Below, piece after piece: positions 1-7,524 of a stretch of 10,693 nt of DNA (its first letter is position 1; each line of letters begins with the position of its first letter). Below the pieces are notes generated by a model, which was given only the letters and a program-made list of their open reading frames with translations, had not been told where the DNA came from and made no database searches. The DNA comes from DASYSA01 sp036003885 (GTDB taxonomy: Bacteria; Acidobacteriota; Blastocatellia; UBA7656), in contig DASYSA010000571.1 of the NCBI GenBank assembly GCA_036003885.1, forward strand, positions 1-10,693. The letters are read 5' to 3'. A program made the translations under genes and the position numbers.

Positions 1-1
1 G

Positions 2-1117
2 GTTGACGAAGAAAAGCGCCAGATCTGGTTTCAGGCCAGCGGCATGTACCCTGGGAAGGACCCCTACTTCATCCATTACTACCGGATCAATTTCGACGGC
101 AGCGGGCTGACGACGTTGACCGAAGCCGACGCGAATCATACTGTCGTCGCTTCGTCGGACAGAAAATACTACGTCGACACGTGGTCGCGCGTGGACCTTC
201 CCACGGTCAGCGAACTGCGCCGGACCTCGGACCAGAAAGTGCTGATGGAACTCGAACGCGGCGATATCCAGGAGCTGCTCAAGACCGGCTGGCGTACGCC
301 TGAGGTGTTTACGTCGATGGCCAGGGACGGCAAGACCGAGATTTGGGGAGTCATCATCAGGCCGACGAACTTCGATTCGGCGAAGAAGTACCCGGTCATC
401 GAAAACATCTACGCCGGTCCACAGGGATCATTCGTGCCGAAGACCTTCAGCACGCAAGCCGGAATGCAGTCGCTTGCTGAGCTGGGCTTCATCGTCGTGC
501 AGATCGACGGCATGGGCACTTCAAACCGCTCCAAGGCATTTCACGATGTCGCGTGGAAGAATCTCGGCGATGCCGGATTCCCCGATCGCATCATCTGGCA
601 CAAGGCGGTGGCGGCGAAGTACGGCTATTACGATGTCAACCGCGTCGGGATCTACGGGACGTCTGCGGGAGGACAGAATTCGCTGGGCGGGCTGCTCTTT
701 CATCCGGAGTTCTACAAAGTCTGTGTCTCAGCGTGCGGCTGCCATGACAACCGTATGGACAAGATCTGGTGGAACGAGCAGTGGATGGGCTGGCCGCTTG
801 GACAGGAATACGCCGCGGCGTCCAACGCGGATAACGCAGGCAAACTCCAGGGCAAGTTGCTGCTCATAGTCGGAGAGATGGACGCGAATGTCGACCCTGC
901 TTCAACGATGCAGGTGGTGAACGCGCTCATCAAGGCCAACAAGAAGTTCGATCTGCTCGTCATTCCGGGAGCCGGACACGGCCCGGGCGGAGCTTATGGA
1001 GAGAGACTCAGGAATGACTTTTTCGTTCATCATTTGCTTGGTGTTGAGCCGCCGGATTGGAACCGGATAGAGAGCAAGGTGGCTGATTCGCCCGCGACAG
1101 CCACCGGGGTCAGGTGA
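2..1117 (+). CDS. S9 family serine peptidase (prolyl oligopeptidase / DPP-IV type), 5' partial
   Basis: C-terminal 371 residues of a peptidase of the S9 family (DPP-IV / prolyl oligopeptidase type), which cleaves peptides, often after proline. The frame is open to the left edge, so the true start and most of the N-terminal beta-propeller are outside the window; the first ATG in frame, at 44, is unlikely to be the start. The visible part begins in the end of the propeller (roughly the first 95 residues) and continues into the alpha/beta-hydrolase domain. The catalytic triad is readable: Ser in GTSAGG (codon 662-664), Asp in GEMDANVD (881-883) and His in GAGHGPGG (977-979). The Asp-His spacing of 32 residues equals that of DPP-IV. 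The segment IENIYAGPQGS is the usual start of the hydrolase domain. Cell location cannot be judged without the N-terminus. The family is clear; the substrate is not. Confidence 0.93.
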   Translation, partial: VDEEKRQIWFQASGMYPGKDPYFIHYYRINFDGSGLTTLTEADANHTVVASSDRKYYVDTWSRVDLPTVSELRRTSDQKVLMELERGDIQELLKTGWRTPEVFTSMARDGKTEIWGVIIRPTNFDSAKKYPVIENIYAGPQGSFVPKTFSTQAGMQSLAELGFIVVQIDGMGTSNRSKAFHDVAWKNLGDAGFPDRIIWHKAVAAKYGYYDVNRVGIYGTSAGGQNSLGGLLFHPEFYKVCVSACGCHDNRMDKIWWNEQWMGWPLGQEYAAASNADNAGKLQGKLLLIVGEMDANVDPASTMQVVNALIKANKKFDLLVIPGAGHGPGGAYGERLRNDFFVHHLLGVEPPDWNRIESKVADSPATATGVR

Positions 1118-1382
1118 AAGTTCTGTCGGGGAGGGAGCTCCAGAGGAGTTTCCCTATGGTTTGGACATAGCTGGGCACAACACTGGCGCCTTCATTCAAT
1201 GGTTCCGAACCCCGGAGGGGTTCAATGTCTGTAGGAGCTGACCGACGACCGCACCGACCCCAGAGGGGTCGTATGTGTAACCGAACAACTCCGCAACGCC
1301 GCACCACCACATTTCACCCCTCTGGGGTAAGAGTCGCTTGTCGCCGAGTACTACAAACATTCAACCACTCCGTGGTGGAATG

Positions 1383-1552
1383 CAACCCCAAAGGGGTTGC
1401 GGCCCAAAGCCCAAGGTTGCTGTACTCAGCTACCTTGGGAACTGCGTCGTTGATCCTCACAACCCCAACGGGGTTGTGGCCCAAGCCCAAGGTTGCTGTA
1501 CTCAGCTACCTTGGGAACTGCGTCGTTGATCCCCACAACCCCAACGGGGTTG
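1383..1552 (+). repeat. Two direct copies of a 76-77 bp compound repeat, closed by a third palindrome
   Basis: Copy A (1383-1459, 77 bp) and copy B (1460-1535, 76 bp) are nearly identical, and the palindrome at 1536-1552 starts a third copy that then diverges. Each unit begins with a palindrome, CAACCCC-AAM-GGGGTTG (M = A in copy A, C in copy B), followed after 26-27 bp from its start by a 30-nt hairpin (1410-1439 and 1486-1515). That hairpin has an outer stem CCCAAGGT/ACCTTGGG, one T-T mismatch, an inner stem GCTG/CAGC and the loop TACT. From the hairpin end to the next palindrome is 21 bp in both copies. The near identity suggests a recent tandem duplication. Confidence 0.85.
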
Positions 1553-1658
1553 CGGCGCGCTTCAAGTGTGTGATGCGATGAACTCACCAAAGATCGAAAT
1601 TCCGCGCCTTCGAAACCGTCTGGCGCCGCTGTTGGCTGCGATCCGGAGGCTTCGGCCG

Positions 1659-1752
1659 CAACCCCGTTGGGGTTGGGGCAGATGTTTGCGGTGGCCCCAG
1701 GGTAGCTGAGTACAGCAACCCTGGGCTATGAGGCACAACCCCGTTGGGGTTA
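1659..1752 (-). repeat. Inverted, diverged copy of the compound repeat
   Basis: Read on the minus strand this stretch repeats the layout palindrome, 30-nt hairpin, palindrome seen at 1460-1552, with matching spacing: the two stretches have almost the same length and the 21-bp distance from hairpin to palindrome is kept. The hairpin at 1696-1725 is the reverse complement of the others except for one paired change, with the outer stem now CCCAGGGT/ACCCTGGG, an A-T pair replaced by G-C. The loop and inner stem are unchanged, while the flanking spacer sequences are largely unrelated. This is what an old, independently inserted copy would look like. Confidence 0.75.
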
Positions 1753-1810
1753 GACACCGCCCCTCTTGTGTATGACGTGGCTGGGCCGCGGCCAGAATGT
1801 TCAAACTCCA

Positions 1811-1870
1811 GTCAACCACTCCGTGGTTGAATCAACAACTCCGTGGTTGAATCAACAACTCCGTGGTTGC
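1811..1870. repeat. Three tandem copies of a 20-bp repeat
   Basis: Three 20-bp units lie head to tail at 1811-1830, 1831-1850 and 1851-1870. The second unit reads ATCAACAACTCCGTGGTTGA. The first is a perfect palindrome (CAACCAC/GTGGTTG); the other two carry C to A in the left arm and so have one mismatch. The last two differ only in their final base. The likely origin is local duplication of one palindromic unit by replication slippage. Confidence 0.85.
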
Positions 1871-1957
1871 ATGAACTCCAGAGGAGTTCCCAGGTGAGGG
1901 GTAATGGCGCGGCCTCATCAGGCTATGCGGGGAAGCTGAAAGATGAAAACAGGAAGA

Positions 1958-2785
1958 TCACGGAGATTCAATGGGCGATAGATCTCTGGAGACCGGAACC
2001 TGGCTTTCCCGTTTGCGCACGGAGCCGGCGATGACGAATGCGATGCCGGAGATGGCCAACGCCTCGAACACGGCTATCCACTCGTTTCGATCGTGCCCGG
2101 CAGAAACCGCTCGGGGCACGTGCAGGAGCACGAACCAAAGAAAGATCATGACTCCCGTTAATGCCGCTGCCATTCGTGCGGTCATCGTGAGGATGAGGCC
2201 TGCCCCACCGGCGATCAGGGCCACGCCGGAAAAGTAGGTCCAGAACATTGATCCCGGTATCCACGCCGGCACCAACGGCGCTACAAACTCCGCAAAGATG
2301 AAATGTTCGATGCCGGCAAGAATCATGAAGGCGCCGAGACAGAATCGGCCGATGAAGATCAGTTTCTGATTAGCATCGACTTTTCCGGAACCCGCGTCGG
2401 AGCGACCGCGTTGAGTTGCCGGCACAGATCCGGCGACAGCGAAAGCGCCGCCCCACAGCGCCAACGCCTTGCCTGCTTTCGTCAACACGGCTCCACTGGA
2501 GGGATCGGCGGCGACCTCTGGTATGTGCCGAAGAAGCGCCCAAAGGAAGATCATCGCGCCCACGAGAAGCCCCGCCCATCGAACGTTCTTTCTGAAGATG
2601 ATGGCTGTCCCCGCAATGATCAGGATAGCGCCTGAAACGTACGCCCAGACAAGTCGGCCTGGAATCGAATTGGGCCACGCAGGCGCACGGCCCGGCACGA
2701 AATCACCATAGATGAATTGTTGAACCCCGAAAGCAACCATGCTGACGGCGAAGAAGAGGCGCCCGAGTGGAGCCAGTTGATTCAT
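1958..2785 (-). CDS. DoxX-like membrane protein with two tandem DoxX domains
   Basis: A 275-residue integral membrane protein built from two similar halves, each resembling a DoxX-family four-helix unit (about residues 7-120 and 146-255). Matching segments include PAWPNSIPGRLVWAYVSG against PAWIPGSMFWTYFSG, and GAMIFLWALLRHIP against GVMIFLWFVLLHVP. The halves are joined by a short charged linker (about residues 121-142), and the C-terminal tail of about 20 residues is polar. DoxX proteins sit in the inner membrane and most have no proven activity. The start at 2785 (MNQLAPLGRLFF) was chosen because it begins right at the first domain. The frame stays open to 2971 with another ATG at 2860, but the far upstream part is encoded by the REP-like repeat. 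No strong ribosome binding site precedes either ATG, so the start is uncertain. Confidence 0.8.
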   Translation of the reverse strand: MNQLAPLGRLFFAVSMVAFGVQQFIYGDFVPGRAPAWPNSIPGRLVWAYVSGAILIIAGTAIIFRKNVRWAGLLVGAMIFLWALLRHIPEVAADPSSGAVLTKAGKALALWGGAFAVAGSVPATQRGRSDAGSGKVDANQKLIFIGRFCLGAFMILAGIEHFIFAEFVAPLVPAWIPGSMFWTYFSGVALIAGGAGLILTMTARMAAALTGVMIFLWFVLLHVPRAVSAGHDRNEWIAVFEALAISGIAFVIAGSVRKRESQVPVSRDLSPIESP

Positions 2786-2892
2786 GACTTTGATCTTTAT
2801 GCCTTTCGTGATCTCGCGAATTTGTTTCGCTGTTGAGGCGACCCTGTCGGAGTTTACCATTCCAGGGCGGTCGTGCGGGTGTGTTGTTGTTG

Positions 2893-2966
2893 CGAGAATC
2901 GCAGAATCGAGGGCCTGACCCCAGGCCGAGTCCTCGAGGTCAGGCTGAGCCCAGCCGAGTTCGCGA
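2893..2966 (+). repeat. REP-like repeat, copy 1 (two tandem half-units)
   Basis: The 46 bp at 2893-2938 match 10125-10170 with only five mismatches. The element contains an 8-bp inverted repeat, GCCTGACC (2912-2919) and GGTCAGGC (2937-2944), and a smaller hairpin GGCCT/AGGCC at 2911-2926. A second, weaker half-unit follows at 2949-2966 (CCCAGCCGAGTTCGCGAG), about 30 bp after the related CCCAGGCCGAGTCCTCGAG. It fills the gap between the unknown gene (stop at 2976) and the DoxX gene, and it is the same family as the repeats around the RAYT gene at the right end. Confidence 0.8.
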
Positions 2967-2975
2967 GTCAACGGT

Positions 2976-3587
2976 TTATTCTGGTCGTGCTCTTCGCTCC
3001 TTCAGAATGGCATACTCGGCAAAGTGGTCGAGGATTTCAGCGACGGATGTTTGACCCCCACGTGGTCGTTGATTGCTTGAAAGGCTCGCGACATATTTGA
3101 AGTGCGGCTCCGGGTCTATTCCTACCTTCTCAGCAGCCACGTATATCTCGGCCAATGCTGTGAGTACGTCGCGATAGTCACTGGAACAGTTGTCTATGGA
3201 AAGCGCAGCAAGCGCGATGCGAAGCAACTGAATATTGTTAGAGAGCTGCAACCGACGGACTGAATCGGAAGCATAGCTCCGCAAACAAGCCTGCACACCT
3301 GGTTTGCTGCTGACCAAAGCTCTCAACTGGTCGCGCTCCTTCGCGGTTCCGTTTAGAAGGACAAGGCAAACCTCCTCATAAAATGCGGACTCTTCACGAA
3401 CGGGATCGTAGATTGCGTGTTGCGTGTTGAATATCTCCTTGATTTCACGTTGGGAATCGGCGAGTGTGTAGCCATCACGATTGACCCTTTGCATGGACTT
3501 CTCAATGACATCGTTGATGGGTTTTCGCCAATCTTGATAGCGTACTTCCAGCACGTCTAGTTGTGTTGCTATTTGCTCCAAATTCAT
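2976..3587 (-). CDS. Hypothetical protein, 203 aa
   Basis: I do not recognise this protein. It is soluble in appearance: no signal peptide, no membrane segment, many charged residues, and probably mostly helical. Its middle (about residues 95-150) is rich in Leu and Ala, and the stretch LTALAEIYVAAEKVGIDPEP could be a TPR-like helix pair, though this is a guess. There are few cysteines and no metal or nucleotide motif. The start at 3587 is supported by a purine-rich ribosome binding site, GGAAGAGAAG, five bases upstream (3593-3602). It follows the large kinase gene on the same strand after 85 bp, so it could be co-transcribed and linked to that signalling unit. Its own stop lies about 10 bp from the REP-like repeat. 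Confidence 0.75.
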   Translation of the reverse strand: MNLEQIATQLDVLEVRYQDWRKPINDVIEKSMQRVNRDGYTLADSQREIKEIFNTQHAIYDPVREESAFYEEVCLVLLNGTAKERDQLRALVSSKPGVQACLRSYASDSVRRLQLSNNIQLLRIALAALSIDNCSSDYRDVLTALAEIYVAAEKVGIDPEPHFKYVASLSSNQRPRGGQTSVAEILDHFAEYAILKERRARPE

Positions 3588-3672
3588 TGCAACTTCTCTT
3601 CCTCAGTAGCAGGCTCAAGCCTTTGGTCGTAAAGTACTCTGCGGAGACTAGGATCCTCAGTTCCCAGCAGGC

Positions 3673-6600
3673 TCAGGTCAATGCCGTCTTGACCTCCTGG
3701 ACCGCGGCGGAGGTCAGGAATATCGTTCTCAGGCTATCGTCATCCACGTTGGAGGCGATCATATCGATGAGCCGGCTGGCTCGAGCGAAGGCGTCGCGGG
3801 CCGCTGCTCCTTCGTTCATTCGAAGCTTCAATCGCCCGAGAGCGGCATACACCTTCCACGCCAGCACCGGAACAGGCCTTTCCTGCAGTAGATCCAGAGC
3901 TCGCTTGATTTCTGCTTCAGCCGTAATCATGTCGCCGCCCGCGAGGGCGATATCGGCCAGAAGTCTGTGGCCGGATGCAATGTACTTGCCCGCATCGTAC
4001 CGGCTGGCGGTCTCCAGAAGCGTGAGCGTGCAAGACCGAGCCTGATTGAGGTCGCCCTGCGCGAGCCAGTACTGAGCTTTTCCCGCCTGGAGCCTGATGT
4101 TGTACCGCCACCGGAACCACGCGTCTCGCCCAAAGATTTCCTCCACGCTGCGGAACGCCGGAAGAGTCTCACCGCTGCGTCCCGTGCTCAGACAGACTGA
4201 GCCGAGGTTGATAAGCGAGTTTGACTCAGCTTCGAGCACGCGATCCCGGCGGGCGACTGCGACCCCCTTCCGGTTGTGCTCGAGCGCGCCATTGAAGTCC
4301 TGCAACTCCTGATGAATGAATCCAATGCAGTTCGGGAGGCGTGAGACCCAGAACCGATCCCCGTTGCGCGCGGCCATCTCGGTTGCCTCGTTGAGCGTCT
4401 TGAGCGCTTCCGACATACGGCCCATATTCGCCCGCAGCAACCCCAGGAAGAAGAGGCTGTGAAGGAGGTGAAAACCGTTGCGAAGCTCCTCCGACACCTC
4501 TCGACTTTCGGTCAGCAACTCCTCGGCCTGTTCATATTCGCTCTGGAAAAACCGTAGTTGGCCCCGCCATACCAGCCCGTTAAGCAGGGCCGGTCTATGG
4601 CCGATGGCCCTGGCCGCTGTAATGATCTCGTCAAGCAGCGGTTTTGCTTCGGCCAGGTCGCCATAACAGTTGTGCTTAGCCCCGATCATGCCCAGCACTT
4701 CGAGGCGGAGAGGTTCACTTCCCGACTGCTCGACTGCGCGAATCGTCTCATCAACCCGCACCGTCATCTCGTCGAGCCGGTGAGACCAGTATAAGGCATG
4801 AGTCAGCCCTATCAGAGCGATGGATTCCTGCTCTACGTCGCGCATCTGCCGGGCCCAATCCAGCATTCGGGTGTAATCGTCGACAGCCTGGGGAAAGTGA
4901 CTGATGTACATACTGACTGCCCCGCGCTGTTCGTAGATGCGCACGGAAGCGCCGGGCTGTGCTTCTGGGGGGAGCTTTTCGACGAGTTCCAACGCCCGAC
5001 TGTAATGTCTCTCGGCTTCCTCACTGGCAAACAGCTTGATGGCGTTGTTCCCGGCCTGGAGCAGGCACTCAACCGCCTGCGAGTAATCGCGGCCACGTTC
5101 GAAGTGCATCGCGAGTTGTGTGGCGATTCGAGACGAGTGCTCAGAATAATACTCCTTCAACAACTCTCCGGCCTGCCGGTGCAGGAGCATTCGCCGCTTG
5201 CTGATCATCTGGTCGTAAAGGACGTTCTGATAGAGAGCGTGCGAAAAGCGATAGCGTGTCGCGACGGAGCCGTTCGGCAGTTCTTCCTCGCCGAGCGGCT
5301 CAATCAGGCGGTGAAGGATCGCCAGCCGATGGAACCGCTCCTCGAGGGTCAGATCGTCAACGCCGAGCAGGTGCGCCACCACGATTGACAGGAACTCTTC
5401 TCCTTCTATGCTGGCGTATTGAAGCGCGTGGCGGTCATCCTCGTCGAGCGCCTCGATCTTCTGCCTGATCATGCCGCGAAGACTCTCGGGTGCTTCCAGG
5501 TCCAGCTCCGCAAGTGGGATCGTCAGTCTCCATCCCGTGTCGTTGCGAGCAATCTCGCCTCGCTCCGCAACAAACTCGACCAGGCTCGTCGCGAAAAGCG
5601 GAAGGCCTTCGGTCTTGTGCTCGAGAAGCGCCGCGAGTTCAGACGAAAAGTCGTTAGGAGAGAATCGAGCATCCAGATAATCAGCGAGATTTCTTTCGCT
5701 CAACGGGTGGAGCTCTATCTCGTCGCACAGCTTATGAGCTTTCATCTCGACTTTGTAGTTCTTGAGCGGATGATTGGCCACTTCAATGTCTTCGGGCCTG
5801 AACGTACCGACCACGAGCAGGCGCTGCCCGCCTATGCGTTGGCAGATGTATCGCAGAAGATCGACACTGGATGGATCGGCCCAGTGCAGGTCTTCGAGCA
5901 GGAGAAGTACCGGGCAAGTCGCCGCCAGCGCTCCGAGCGCGTCCGTCAACTCGCGCAGCATTCGGTCCTTTGTCGCGCCAATTGTCTCTCGCTGCAATTG
6001 CTCGATGGTTGCGTCAGAGGGAAACGAGCCGGGGAATTGCAGACACCACGTCGGTGCGTAGGCTCGCAACACCGGGATGATACGTTCCCGGCCTGACCCC
6101 ATCAACAGTGCGCCCAGGGCATCGAGAAAAGGCAGATAAGCTTCGCCCGTGCCGTATTGCTCGACGCAACGACCTCGGCCCACAATCAGGGAGGGCTGCC
6201 CGCCCCGAGCGCCTCTCAAAAACTCATCGGCCAACGAAGTCTTTCCTATGCCGGGCTCACCCGTTATGAACACCATCCGCCCCGACCCCGCGACCGCCTG
6301 CTGCAGAAGTCCGTTGAGCCGGAGAAGTTCCGGTTCTCGACCTACCAGCTTGCCTGACGACGATTCGGTCGTAATAGCCGGAGCAATAACACCTTGGACC
6401 CCGGAGGACGTCTGGCGTAACCGGTTCAGTGCATCGGCCATCTCAGCTGCCGTTGAGTAGCGCAGATTCCGGTCTTTCGCGAGGGCAGACTCAATGATGA
6501 CGTCAAACTCTCGTGGGAGGTCCGTGACCAGCGTGCTTGGAACTCTGGGCTGCGTAGTAGCTATCTCATGCATGATCGACAGTATGCTCGGTCCGCTGAA

Positions 6601-7521
6601 AGGGGCTTGGCCAGTTGCAGCTTCATAGAGCAGGACACCCAGCGAGAAGATGTCGGATCTGCCATCGAGCTGCTCGCCTCGCGTCTGCTCGGGAGACATA
6701 TAAGCGACAGTTCCAATGATCAATCCGGTTCTGGTGAGATCGCCACTGAGGTCGGGTGCTCCGCTTCCGCCGGAGACCGGCTGCACTCTTTTTGCGAGCC
6801 CGAAGTCGAGCACCTTTGCAGCCCCCTGAGGGGTGATCAGAATGTTCGACGGCTTGATGTCGCGGTGAATGATCCCGATTTCGTGTGCTGTTCGCAGGGC
6901 GTCCGCCACCTGCCAGCCCAGGTCGAGCACGCGCGCCGGCTCGATCGGTCCGCGGGCGATCAGGCTGCTGAGGGTCTCGCCCTCGACGTGCTCCATCACA
7001 ATGAAGTCAACACCGTCCGCCTCTTCGATCGCGTGGATGGTGACGATGTTCGGGTGGTTCAAGGACGAGGCCGCGCGTGCTTCTCGCAGGAAGCGGAGGC
7101 GGGCACCTTCGTCTCGAAGCGTTTCAGCAGGCAGAAACTTCACTGCGACGCTTCGGCCAAGTCTGGTGTCTTCGGCAAGGAAGACCTCGCCCATCCCTCC
7201 CTGCCCGATTTTGCGAACGATTCGAAAGTGGCGCAACAGTCTCCCGGGCTGAGGAGGCTCGACGGGCGCCTCGCTGTCCCTGTTTTCGAGGGAAAAGGCC
7301 GGCTGTGTTTCGTTGGCCAACTGGCGTGCCGCAACTTCGAGAATGGGTTTCTTCAGGAAGATCTCAGCGCGGTTGTCGGATTCCAGCAGGAGCGTGACTT
7401 CGCGCTGCAGTTCTTCGTCGCCGGCGCATGCGGTTTTCAGAAACACCTCTCGTTCCGCAGGCTCACGGTCGACCGCAGCCTGATAGAGCTCTTCGATTCT
7501 TTGCCAGAGATCACGCGTCAT
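3673..7521 (-). CDS. Ser/Thr protein kinase fused to AAA-type ATPase and TPR region (1282 aa)
   Basis: A multidomain signalling protein. Residues 1-70 form the short helical head (W..IEELYQAAVDREPAER) common in acidobacterial kinases paired with ECF sigma factors. A Hanks-type kinase domain follows (about 100-370): glycine loop GQGGMGEV 106-113, ATP lysine K128, HRDIKPSN with catalytic D221 and N226, DFG 239-241, and SPE 276-278. All key residues are present, so it should be active. Residues 393-760 are an AAA/ATPase (AAA_16-like) module with Walker A GEPGIGKTS (421-429), Walker B LLLLED ending at D544, and the following LHWAD. From about 780 to the end are TPR-like helical repeats for protein binding. 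No membrane helix is visible, so it is probably cytoplasmic. ATG at 7521 lies three bases after the sigma gene stop, with GAGGGA (7528-7533) as ribosome binding site, which suggests translational coupling. Its input signal and targets are unknown. Confidence 0.95.
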   Translation of the reverse strand: MTRDLWQRIEELYQAAVDREPAEREVFLKTACAGDEELQREVTLLLESDNRAEIFLKKPILEVAARQLANETQPAFSLENRDSEAPVEPPQPGRLLRHFRIVRKIGQGGMGEVFLAEDTRLGRSVAVKFLPAETLRDEGARLRFLREARAASSLNHPNIVTIHAIEEADGVDFIVMEHVEGETLSSLIARGPIEPARVLDLGWQVADALRTAHEIGIIHRDIKPSNILITPQGAAKVLDFGLAKRVQPVSGGSGAPDLSGDLTRTGLIIGTVAYMSPEQTRGEQLDGRSDIFSLGVLLYEAATGQAPFSGPSILSIMHEIATTQPRVPSTLVTDLPREFDVIIESALAKDRNLRYSTAAEMADALNRLRQTSSGVQGVIAPAITTESSSGKLVGREPELLRLNGLLQQAVAGSGRMVFITGEPGIGKTSLADEFLRGARGGQPSLIVGRGRCVEQYGTGEAYLPFLDALGALLMGSGRERIIPVLRAYAPTWCLQFPGSFPSDATIEQLQRETIGATKDRMLRELTDALGALAATCPVLLLLEDLHWADPSSVDLLRYICQRIGGQRLLVVGTFRPEDIEVANHPLKNYKVEMKAHKLCDEIELHPLSERNLADYLDARFSPNDFSSELAALLEHKTEGLPLFATSLVEFVAERGEIARNDTGWRLTIPLAELDLEAPESLRGMIRQKIEALDEDDRHALQYASIEGEEFLSIVVAHLLGVDDLTLEERFHRLAILHRLIEPLGEEELPNGSVATRYRFSHALYQNVLYDQMISKRRMLLHRQAGELLKEYYSEHSSRIATQLAMHFERGRDYSQAVECLLQAGNNAIKLFASEEAERHYSRALELVEKLPPEAQPGASVRIYEQRGAVSMYISHFPQAVDDYTRMLDWARQMRDVEQESIALIGLTHALYWSHRLDEMTVRVDETIRAVEQSGSEPLRLEVLGMIGAKHNCYGDLAEAKPLLDEIITAARAIGHRPALLNGLVWRGQLRFFQSEYEQAEELLTESREVSEELRNGFHLLHSLFFLGLLRANMGRMSEALKTLNEATEMAARNGDRFWVSRLPNCIGFIHQELQDFNGALEHNRKGVAVARRDRVLEAESNSLINLGSVCLSTGRSGETLPAFRSVEEIFGRDAWFRWRYNIRLQAGKAQYWLAQGDLNQARSCTLTLLETASRYDAGKYIASGHRLLADIALAGGDMITAEAEIKRALDLLQERPVPVLAWKVYAALGRLKLRMNEGAAARDAFARASRLIDMIASNVDDDSLRTIFLTSAAVQEVKTALT

Positions 7522-7524
7522 CAG

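Larger units (their letters stand above)
1133..1889. repeat. Intergenic array of short palindromes with 3-nt loops
   Basis: This 840-bp gap between two convergent genes contains no convincing gene. It holds about fourteen short palindromes, mostly 7-bp arms around a 3-base spacer: 1133-1153, 1207-1223 (GAACCCC-GGA-GGGGTTC), 1255-1271 (CGACCCC-AGA-GGGGTCG), 1316-1328, 1362-1378, 1382-1400, 1459-1477, 1536-1552, 1659-1675, 1737-1751, 1812-1830 (TCAACCAC-TCC-GTGGTTGA), two imperfect ones at 1833-1849 and 1853-1869, and 1873-1889 (GAACTCC-AGA-GGAGTTC). The core is CCCC/GGGG, CCAC/GTGG or CTCC/GGAG. Both arms change together, so pairing is kept while sequence is not. No run of T follows most of them, so they are not classic terminators, although the first, 16 bp after the peptidase stop, could slow transcription. 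Function unknown. The shape is that of REP/MITE-like intergenic repeats. Confidence 0.85.

Noticed and set aside
1225..1581. Open frames running through the hairpin array on both strands
   Set aside because: They simply translate the repeats, giving Pro-, Asn- and Gly-rich repetitive peptides with no ribosome binding site.
1811..1870. Possible CRISPR array
   Set aside because: The units abut with no spacers, are only 20 bp long, and no cas genes are near.
2786..2971. N-terminal extension of the DoxX protein to 2971
   Set aside because: Its first part is encoded by the REP-like repeat, and the domain begins right at the ATG at 2785.
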